From G020354945 sp964570585 (lineage in GTDB: Bacteria > Omnitrophota > Gorgyraeia > JABMRG01 > JAFGKX01), in contig CAZMYR010000037.1 of NCBI GenBank assembly GCA_964570585.1, positions 1-17,857 on the forward strand: a DNA stretch of 17,857 bases, given 5' to 3'. The notes under the pieces are model-generated. The model did no database searches and was not told the origin of the DNA. It worked only from the letters and a program-made list of their open reading frames with translations. Both the position numbers and the translations under genes were made by a program. Below, one piece after another: positions 1 through 5,233 of this stretch (positions within the stretch are counted from its first letter, which is position 1; every line of letters begins with the position of its first letter).

Positions 1-719
1 CTTTTTCCGATGAGGAAATAGAGGGATTCCTTAAGAGTGAAAATATACCTTATGCAAAATTAGATATAAACGATATTCCAAATAAGGCTGCGCAGATTAT
101 TACAAACCAGAAAGTATTGGGCTGGTTTCAGGGCAGAATGGAGTTTGGGCCCAGGGCGTTGGGTTCAAGGAGCATACTTGGTGATCCAAGGTCATCAGAG
201 ATGCAATCGACAATAAATCTTAAGATAAAATTCAGAGAATCTTTTAGGCCATTTGCACCTACGGTTTTAGCTGAACATGCTTCAGAATATTTTAATATTA
301 ATTGCGAAAGCCCTTATATGCTTTTGGTAGCACCTGTGAAAAAAGAAAAACGCACACCCGCTACTGATCAAAATAGGCAACTTCGGGGTTTGGATAAACT
401 TAGAATAAAACGCTCTGAAATACCCGCTATAACCCATGTTGATTACTCTGCCAGAGTACAAACAGTAAAAAGGAAAGATAACCCTTTATATTATGATATG
501 CTCAATGCATTTTATAAACTGACTAATTGCCCCTTGGTAATAAACACCTCTTTTAATGTAAGGGGAGAACCGATTGTATGCACCCCGGAAGATGCCTATA
601 AATGCTTTCTGCGCACAAATATGGATTATCTTATAATGGGCCCATTTTTGCTGGATAAAAAACAGCAGGAAGCTTCCGAAATTAAAGTAGGAGATTTAAG
701 TGAAATTGCCGCAGATTAG
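1..719 (+). CDS. Carbamoyltransferase, NodU/CmcH type, C-terminal part (5' partial)
   Basis: The reading frame is open from base 3, so the gene begins before the window and about 238 residues of its C-terminal part are visible. Family members transfer a carbamoyl group from carbamoyl phosphate, via carbamoyl-adenylate, to a hydroxyl of a sugar, antibiotic or glycolipid in the cytoplasm. The signature GWFQGRMEFGPRALGSRSIL lies at 117-176, and the late motif INTSFN..GEPIV.TPEDA is encoded at about 538-597; both are typical of the C-terminal carbamoyltransferase domain. A first in-frame start-like codon (TTG at 117) falls inside the first motif, so it is not the start. The usual partners SxtJ and DUF5989 lie downstream, separated by an ATPase gene. 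The acceptor cannot be told from sequence; given the neighbours, a sugar of a surface glycan is likely. Confidence 0.93.
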   Translation, partial: FSDEEIEGFLKSENIPYAKLDINDIPNKAAQIITNQKVLGWFQGRMEFGPRALGSRSILGDPRSSEMQSTINLKIKFRESFRPFAPTVLAEHASEYFNINCESPYMLLVAPVKKEKRTPATDQNRQLRGLDKLRIKRSEIPAITHVDYSARVQTVKRKDNPLYYDMLNAFYKLTNCPLVINTSFNVRGEPIVCTPEDAYKCFLRTNMDYLIMGPFLLDKKQQEASEIKVGDLSEIAAD

Positions 720-731
720 CGCACTTTTTTA

Positions 732-760
732 TTGACAAAATATAAAATATCTGATATTTT
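732..760 (+). promoter_or_regulatory. Sigma-70-like promoter of the AAA_14 ATPase gene
   Basis: A perfect -35 box TTGACA (732-737) is followed after 17 bases by TATTTT (755-760), a reasonable -10 box. It lies 13 bases after the carbamoyltransferase stop and 42 bases before the ATPase start. The -10 lies inside the right arm of a perfect palindrome, so a protein bound there would be expected to block RNA polymerase. The promoter call is inferred from the consensus match. Confidence 0.6.
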
Positions 761-784
761 ATATTTATTGGATAAAAAATATCT
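738..784 (+). promoter_or_regulatory. 29-bp perfect palindrome plus a repeated half-site (putative operator)
   Basis: AAATATAAAATATC (738-751), one spacer base, then its exact reverse complement GATATTTTATATTT (753-766). The nonamer AAAATATCT at 744-752 recurs at 776-784, 32 bases on, close to three helical turns, so a second partial site lies on the same DNA face. The element covers the presumed -10 region and ends just before the AGGGGG ribosome site (790-795) of the ATPase gene. It has no G/C-rich stem, which argues against a terminator and for protein binding, most simply autoregulation. The structure is seen directly; the operator role is inference. Confidence 0.6.
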
Positions 785-801
785 AAAATAGGGGGTATAA
801 G

Positions 802-2000
802 ATGCTCTATCCCAGGCTAATAACAGAAAAAATCAAACAACGCTTATCAGACCAATCTATCATTATATTAGTTGGCGCCAGACAGGTAGGCAAGACAACT
901 ATATTAAAGCAGATAAACGAAATTTTAACCAAGCAGGAAAGGACAGAATTTGTAAATCTTGAAGATTTGGAATACGTGAGGCTACTTGATGAGACTCCAA
1001 AGAATCTCTTTAAAATAATAGCCCCTCCGCCGCAAAGAGGAAAAATCTATGTATTCATTGATGAGGTCCAATACCTTAAAAATCCCACAAATTTTTTAAA
1101 ATATATTTATGATGAATATAAAGATAAAATAAAACTTATAGTTTCAGGCTCTTCGGCTTTTTATATTGATATGAAATTTAAGGACTCCCTGGCCGGTAGA
1201 AAATCTATATTCCATATAAACACCTTAAGCATACCTGAAGCGCTTATCTTTAAAGGGCTGGGTAAACTTGCCAAAGAGGTAGTTTCAAGAATGGCATATG
1301 AGAATATCTCATTACAAAATTTGCCCCTTATAAATAAAGAAGAAATAGAACGTTGTATACACCAGTATCTTATTTTTGGTGGTTACCCTCGTGTTGTATT
1401 AGTGGAAGATCCGGCCCGAAAAGAAGAGATTATAGAGGAGATAGCGCTTTCTTATATTAAAAAAGATGTATTAGAGGCGAATATTAGACGCACTGAAAAA
1501 TTTTATGAGCTTTTTAAGGTATTAAGTTCCCAAGTAGGAAGCCTGCTTAATGTCAACGAGCTTTCCAATACCCTTAATATATCTCAAACATCCCTGAATA
1601 ACTACCTCTATATAATGAGAAAGTCATTCCATATCGGCCTTATTAAACCATTGCATAAAAATTTAAGAAAAGAACTAACTAAGATGCCAAAGGTTTATTT
1701 TATGGATTTGGGCTTAAGAAATTTCTTTCTCAAGAATTTTAAACCGATTCAGGAAAGAGAAAAACCGGGGCCGCTTTATGAAAATTTTATATTCAGGCAA
1801 TTTGTAGAGCAGGTTTCTGTGGATGATATTAAATTTTGGAGAACCCAGAGTGCAAACGAAGTAGATTTTATTATAAACAACAAAATTGCTTATGAAGTAA
1901 AATATAATATTGGTAATTTTTCGTTAGCGAAATATAGGATATTTTTGGATAATTACAAAAATTTTGTTTTTAACGCCATATACCATACAGGCACGCCAAA
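802..2000 (+). CDS. AAA_14 / DUF4143 family ATPase (3' end lost in assembly gap)
   Basis: The first 399 residues are visible before the N run. The N-terminal P-loop domain has Walker A GARQVGKT (residues 25-32) and Walker B VFIDEVQ (84-90), followed by a sensor-like ending LIVSGSSAF (112-120). A middle segment (about 225-315) looks like a winged helix. The C-terminal DUF4143 part ends with EVDF (353-356) and YEVK (364-367), the spacing of a PD-(D/E)xK-like nuclease fold. Family members usually have 380-450 residues, so little is missing. The function of these ATPases is poorly defined; they occur in many copies in some bacteria and archaea. The start is ATG 802 behind AGGGGG at 790-795. The gene has its own promoter and palindrome and splits the carbamoyltransferase from SxtJ, so it reads as an inserted cassette rather than a glycan gene. 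Confidence 0.9.
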
Positions 2001-2100
2001 NNNNNNNNNNNNNNNNNNNNNNNNNNNNNNNNNNNNNNNNNNNNNNNNNNNNNNNNNNNNNNNNNNNNNNNNNNNNNNNNNNNNNNNNNNNNNNNNNNNN
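2001..2100. other. Assembly gap (100 Ns)
   Basis: Exactly 100 undetermined bases, the usual placeholder for a scaffold gap of unknown length. The end of the ATPase gene and the start of the SxtJ-like gene fall in it. That the frame stays open across it is chance (433 codons from 802 to 2101) and gives a false fusion of 537 residues. Confidence 0.97.
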
Positions 2101-2415
2101 TTAAAAGGCAATACAAGGATTTATCCCTGGTTTTATATTGCTGGAGTGCTGAGTTTTTTCTTAGGGCTTTTTGTTCCTGTAGTGCTTAAGCCCGTATATT
2201 TTATATTTAATAGAATAACCCATGCAATTGGAAGTTTCATTACAGGTTTGGTTCTGGTCATCGTTTTCTACATCGTTTTGACTCCAATAGGCTTAATAGC
2301 AAGGCTATTTGGCAAGAATTTTTTAGATATAAATTGGAATAGGAAATCCGATACTTATTGGATTCCGAAAGAACCATTAGCAGGTGGAGTAGAAAAATAC
2401 GAAAAACAGTTCTAA
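2101..2415 (+). CDS. SxtJ-like small membrane protein (5' partial)
   Basis: The last 104 residues are visible; the start lies in the gap. Two hydrophobic segments (visible residues about 10-27 and 44-66) are followed by TPIGLIARLFGK (61-72) and a polar tail with YWIPKE (86-91). This is the pattern of SxtJ family proteins, small membrane proteins first named from saxitoxin clusters and often encoded beside carbamoyltransferases; their biochemical role is not established. Full-length members have roughly 130 residues, so about 25 are probably missing. Its presence after the gap, near a carbamoyltransferase and just before DUF5989, supports the scaffold join being broadly correct. Confidence 0.82.
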   Translation, partial: LKGNTRIYPWFYIAGVLSFFLGLFVPVVLKPVYFIFNRITHAIGSFITGLVLVIVFYIVLTPIGLIARLFGKNFLDINWNRKSDTYWIPKEPLAGGVEKYEKQF

Positions 2416-2420
2416 AAAAT

Positions 2421-2562
2421 GTTACATGAGGTTACATATTAAGGTTACATAAAATTACATTAGGTTAAATGAGGTTACATAAGGTTGCATTTGTTAGTAA
2501 CCTCAGGTAACCTTAATTAACCTCAGGTAACCCCATGTAACTTTAACTAACCTCATGTAACG
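2421..2562. repeat. Inverted array of 7 + 7 decamer repeats
   Basis: The spacer between SxtJ and DUF5989 holds seven GGTTACATRA-like units (GTTA-type cores starting at 2421, 2431, 2444, 2454, 2464, 2474 and 2484; the fourth and seventh are degenerate) and then seven complementary units whose TAAC cores start at 2498, 2508, 2518, 2528, 2538, 2548 and 2558, a strict 10-base period. The halves are mirror images about position 2492.5. The base of the structure, GTTACATGAGGTTA (2421-2434), pairs perfectly with TAACCTCATGTAAC (2548-2561). Transcribed, it could form one long interrupted hairpin; as DNA, it offers repeated sites once per helical turn. There are no unique spacers, so it is not CRISPR. 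Function unknown. Confidence 0.85.
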
Positions 2563-2581
2563 TAAATGCGAGGAAATAGAG

Positions 2582-2740
2582 ATGAGCAAATTATCCATAT
2601 TTAAGGAGCTGTGGGATTTTTTAAGGGTACGTAAACGTTGGTGGCTTGCACCTATTATAATTATGCTTTTGTTATTAGGGCTTTTAATAATTTTCACCGA
2701 ATCCTCAGCCGTAGCGCCGTTTATTTATACGCTGTTTTGA
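2582..2740 (+). CDS. DUF5989 family small membrane protein
   Basis: A 52-residue protein. The N-terminal amphipathic stretch ELWDFLRVRKRWWLAP (residues 9-24) leads into one membrane span (about 23-38), and it ends SSAVAPFIYTLF (41-52). The ELW.FL..RK.WWL.P start and APFIYTLF end are the hallmark of the DUF5989 family, which is commonly encoded next to SxtJ and carbamoyltransferase genes; its function is unknown. ATG 2582 is preceded by AGGA at 2571-2574. The spacer before it is filled by the inverted decamer array, and its TGA stop overlaps the first unit of a 9-bp tandem repeat. A plausible role is as an accessory to the membrane-associated carbamoylation step; that is inference from neighbourhood only. 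Confidence 0.85.
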   Translation: MSKLSIFKELWDFLRVRKRWWLAPIIIMLLLLGLLIIFTESSAVAPFIYTLF

Positions 2741-2778
2741 GTTTATTGAGTTCGTAGAGTTTGTTGAGTTGTACTCAA
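2739..2778. repeat. Four-copy 9-bp tandem repeat with a small terminal hairpin
   Basis: GAGTT recurs at 2739, 2748, 2757 and 2766, exactly every 9 bases, with the four bases between copies varying (TATT, CGTA, TGTT, GTAC). The last copy forms the inverted repeat TTGAGT-TGT-ACTCAA (2764-2778). It starts inside the DUF5989 stop codon and ends 39 bases before the next gene. It could be a dispersed mini-repeat or a weak processing or termination structure; there is no T tract after it. Confidence 0.7.
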
Positions 2779-2817
2779 ATAAGCCACATAAATTCCACAA
2801 ACAGGTAAGGAGTTTTT

Positions 2818-3837
2818 ATGAAACTACTGGTGACAGGCGGAGCCGGTTTTATAGGTTGCAATATTGCCAAGTTTTATCTTGAGCGCGGTGATAAAGTTGT
2901 TGTGCTTGATGACCTTTCACGGAGCGGTTCTGATAAAAATTTGGAATGGCTAAGGCAAATAGGCAAAATAGAGTTTATAAAGCAAGATATTACAAATTAT
3001 GGTGGAGTCAAAATTGCTATAAACGCTCATAAAGATGTAGATATTATATATCATATGGCAGCTCAGGTGGCAGTAACAACTTCTGTTATAAAACCAAGGA
3101 GGGATTTTGAAATAAATGCAATAGGCACATTTAATTTATTAGAGGCTGTCCGCGAGCTTAAAATAAATCCAGTAATAGTATATGCATCTACGAACAAAGT
3201 ATATGGAGAGATGGCCGATTTGGGTATTATAGAAAAGGCTGGCAAATACCAATATGCTGATTTAAAAACAGGAATCTCTGAAGAAAAGCAACTCGATTTT
3301 TATTCGCCATACGGCTGCTCCAAAGGTTGCGCTGACCAATATATGATTGATTATGCAAGGATTTATGGTCTGAAGGCAGTTGCTATGCGCAATTCGTGCA
3401 TTTATGGCCCACGGCAATTCGGAATAGAAGATCAGGGATGGGTGGCGCATTTTATCATTTCTACGGTTTTAGATAGGCCTATAACAGTATATGGAGATGG
3501 AAGACAGGTTCGAGACATACTTTACATCGACGACCTTATTAAAGTTTTTACTCTTGCGTATAAAAATATCAAGCGTATTAAAGGTATGGCATTTAATATA
3601 GGCGGTGGCGTAGAAAATCAGATGTCCCTTCTTGAATTATTGTCTATGCTTGAGGATAAGCTCAAGAAAAAGATAAAGGTAAATTATGCAGATTGGCGCC
3701 CTGGCGACCAGAAAGTTTATGTAAGCGATATATCGAAAGTACAAAAACTATTAGGGTGGAAACCAAAGGTTTCTAAGGAAGAAGGGATTGACAGGCTGAT
3801 TGAGTGGGTGAAAGAGAACAAGGAGATTTTTTCATGA
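2818..3837 (+). CDS. NAD-dependent sugar-nucleotide epimerase, CDP-paratose 2-epimerase-like
   Basis: A 339-residue extended short-chain dehydrogenase, close to the roughly 338 residues of the Salmonella Tyv/RfbE enzyme. The NAD-binding glycine motif TGGAGFIG is at residues 6-13, the acidic ribose contact DDL at 31-33, STNKVYG at 124-130, and the catalytic pair Y165/K169 in YGCSK. YGCSKGCADQYMIDYARIYG (165-184), then CIYGPRQFG (194-202) and EDQGWVAHF (204-212), closely match the CDP-paratose 2-epimerase subfamily, which converts CDP-paratose to CDP-tyvelose. No CDP-glucose pathway gene is in the window, so the real substrate could be another nucleotide sugar. ATG 2818 follows AAGGAG about 7 bases upstream. 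Its TGA overlaps the next start in ATGA (3834-3837), so the two epimerases are coupled. Confidence 0.9.
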   Translation: MKLLVTGGAGFIGCNIAKFYLERGDKVVVLDDLSRSGSDKNLEWLRQIGKIEFIKQDITNYGGVKIAINAHKDVDIIYHMAAQVAVTTSVIKPRRDFEINAIGTFNLLEAVRELKINPVIVYASTNKVYGEMADLGIIEKAGKYQYADLKTGISEEKQLDFYSPYGCSKGCADQYMIDYARIYGLKAVAMRNSCIYGPRQFGIEDQGWVAHFIISTVLDRPITVYGDGRQVRDILYIDDLIKVFTLAYKNIKRIKGMAFNIGGGVENQMSLLELLSMLEDKLKKKIKVNYADWRPGDQKVYVSDISKVQKLLGWKPKVSKEEGIDRLIEWVKENKEIFS

Positions 3838-4955
3838 GAATACTCGTTACTGGCGGCGCAGGATTTATTGGTTCGTATTTAGTTGATGAATTGGCAAAAC
3901 GAGGACACAATGTGAAAATATATGACAACTTACAACCTCAAGTTCATGGTAAAGACAGAAAGCCCCCCAATTATTTAAACAAGGACGCAGAGTTTATAAA
4001 TGCAGATATATTGGATAGGGAAGCATTTTATAAAGCATTAAAGGGTGTAGATATCTTATTTCATCAGGCGGCCCTGGTCGGAGTGGGACAATCTATGTAT
4101 GAAATAGAAAAATACACAAAGACTAACGCTTTAGGAACAGCCGTAATGGTGGATGTAATAGCCAATGAAAAACACAATTTAAAGAAGATGTTAGTAGCCT
4201 CTTCTATGTCTATATACGGTGAAGGAAAGTATAGATGTAAAAACTGCGGCATTGTATATCCAAGATTGAGATCGGAGCAACAATTGAAACAAAAACAGTG
4301 GGAAATGCTGTGCCCTTCATGTAAGCAGACAGTAGAGGCAATAGGAACTGATGAAACAAAGCCTCTTTTTCCAACCTCTATATATGCTATTAATAAAAGA
4401 GATCAGGAGGAAATGTTTCTTGCAATAGGTAAGGCATATAAGATTCCTGCTGTAGCTTTAAGATACTTTAATGTTTACGGCCCAAGACAGGCATTATCCA
4501 ATCCATATACAGGTGTATGCGCTATATTTGCTGCCAGAATTTTAAATAATCATAATCCGATTATATTTGAAGATGGATTACAAAGTAGGGATTTTATCCA
4601 TATAAAAGATATTGTAAGGGCTAATATTTTGGCTATGGAAAAAAACGAAGCAAATTACGAAACATTTAATGTCGGAACTGGCATAGGAACCAGCGTACTA
4701 AAAATAGCGGATATCCTTATTAAAAAGCTTAATCCAGACAAGGGGTTAAAACCTGAAATTAGAAATGAATTTAGACAAGGCGATATCAGGCATTGCTTTG
4801 CTGATATAACAAGGATAGAAAAAACTCTGGGGTTTAAGGTTTCTGTAGATTTTGGAGAAGGAATAAATGATTTAATCGAATGGGTTAAAAAGCAAAGCTG
4901 CGAAGATAAAACAATGGAAGCGTTATCAGAATTAGAAAAAAGGGGATTAGCATAA
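3834..4955 (+). CDS. NAD-dependent epimerase/dehydratase with zinc-ribbon insertion (dTDP-L-rhamnose 4-epimerase-like)
   Basis: A 373-residue extended SDR. TGGAGFIG is at residues 6-13, SSMSIYG at 123-129, the catalytic YxxxK at Y184-K188, RYFNVYGPRQ at 210-219, and RDFIHIKD at 252-259. Between the serine loop and the catalytic tyrosine sits an insertion with CKNC (C135, C138) and CPSC (C160, C163), a likely structural zinc ribbon. The layout recalls dTDP-L-rhamnose 4-epimerase (WbiB-like) proteins that make dTDP-6-deoxy-L-talose, but the substrate is a guess. I chose ATG 3834 because AAGGAG (3820-3825) lies 8 bases before it and it overlaps the previous stop as ATGA; a GTG 30 bases upstream in the same frame would overlap the previous gene more and has no clear ribosome site. 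Confidence 0.88.
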   Translation: MRILVTGGAGFIGSYLVDELAKRGHNVKIYDNLQPQVHGKDRKPPNYLNKDAEFINADILDREAFYKALKGVDILFHQAALVGVGQSMYEIEKYTKTNALGTAVMVDVIANEKHNLKKMLVASSMSIYGEGKYRCKNCGIVYPRLRSEQQLKQKQWEMLCPSCKQTVEAIGTDETKPLFPTSIYAINKRDQEEMFLAIGKAYKIPAVALRYFNVYGPRQALSNPYTGVCAIFAARILNNHNPIIFEDGLQSRDFIHIKDIVRANILAMEKNEANYETFNVGTGIGTSVLKIADILIKKLNPDKGLKPEIRNEFRQGDIRHCFADITRIEKTLGFKVSVDFGEGINDLIEWVKKQSCEDKTMEALSELEKRGLA

Positions 4956-4969
4956 AAGGTGGTGTTGTT

Positions 4970-5185
4970 ATGGAACAGATGAAACTTACCAAAAAACAAA
5001 AAGCTGTATATGATTTCATCAAGCGCTATATAGAAGCTAACAGTATAGCTCCTTATATACGCGAGATACAGGATGCCTGCGGCATAGTTTCCTATAAGTC
5101 AGCGGTGGATAAGCTACTTGCGCTTGAGAAAAAAGGTTATATACAGCGCACCCTGAATAAGCATCGCAGTATTAGAGTAGTTTGA
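4970..5185 (+). CDS. Stand-alone LexA-type winged-helix DNA-binding protein
   Basis: 71 residues that match the N-terminal DNA-binding domain of LexA from end to end: LTKKQ (6-10) starting helix 1, IAPYIREIQDACGI (26-39) in the helix-turn-helix region, LEKKGYI (52-58) in the final helix and wing, and HRSIRV (65-70) in the wing strand. The S24 peptidase domain, its Ala-Gly cleavage site and the Ser/Lys dyad are all absent, so it cannot self-cleave like LexA. ATG 4970 follows AAGGTGGTG (4956-4964); ATG 4979 is an alternative start. It sits 14 bases after the epimerase stop and directly before a perfect hairpin, between the epimerases and the glycosyltransferases. It may regulate this locus; its targets are not visible from sequence. 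Confidence 0.85.
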   Translation: MEQMKLTKKQKAVYDFIKRYIEANSIAPYIREIQDACGIVSYKSAVDKLLALEKKGYIQRTLNKHRSIRVV

Positions 5186-5223
5186 ACCTACGCAGTGCTA
5201 ACTACGTTAGCACTGCGTAGGTT
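5185..5223 (+). repeat. Perfect 18-bp-arm hairpin between the LexA-like gene and the first GT39 gene
   Basis: AACCTACGCAGTGCTAAC (5185-5202), loop TAC, then the exact reverse complement (5206-5223). It starts at the last base of the upstream stop codon and ends 10 bases before ATG 5234. There is no T run after it, so a classical intrinsic terminator is unlikely. The only purine-rich stretch before the next start (AGGTTAAG, 5219-5226) is partly inside the right arm, so folding could limit ribosome access. It could also be a REP-like dispersed element or a binding site. The structure is certain; the role is open. Confidence 0.85.
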
Positions 5224-5233
5224 AAGTGTTAAA

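Noticed and set aside
698..730. Terminator after the carbamoyltransferase (TGC-c-GC/GC-GCA stem followed by six Ts)
   Set aside because: The stem is only five pairs with a bulge and overlaps the stop codon; too weak to call, though the T run makes partial termination possible.
2421..2562. CRISPR-like array
   Set aside because: The repeat unit is only 10 bases, copies are contiguous with no unique spacers, the second half is inverted, and there are no cas genes.
2503..2697. Minus-strand frame of 64 residues
   Set aside because: It reads antisense through the DUF5989 gene and the decamer array, has no family resemblance, and its tail is just translated repeats.
3804..3833. Upstream GTG start for the zinc-ribbon epimerase
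   Set aside because: ATG 3834 has AAGGAG at 8 bases and directly begins the Rossmann strand; the extension is translated from the end of the preceding gene.
4655..4999. Minus-strand frame of 114 residues
   Set aside because: Antisense shadow of the zinc-ribbon epimerase and the start of the LexA-like gene; no recognisable domain.
5195..5233. GTG start for the first GT39 gene
   Set aside because: It sits in the left arm of the perfect hairpin and adds 13 residues translated from the hairpin; ATG 5234 gives the normal family N-terminus.
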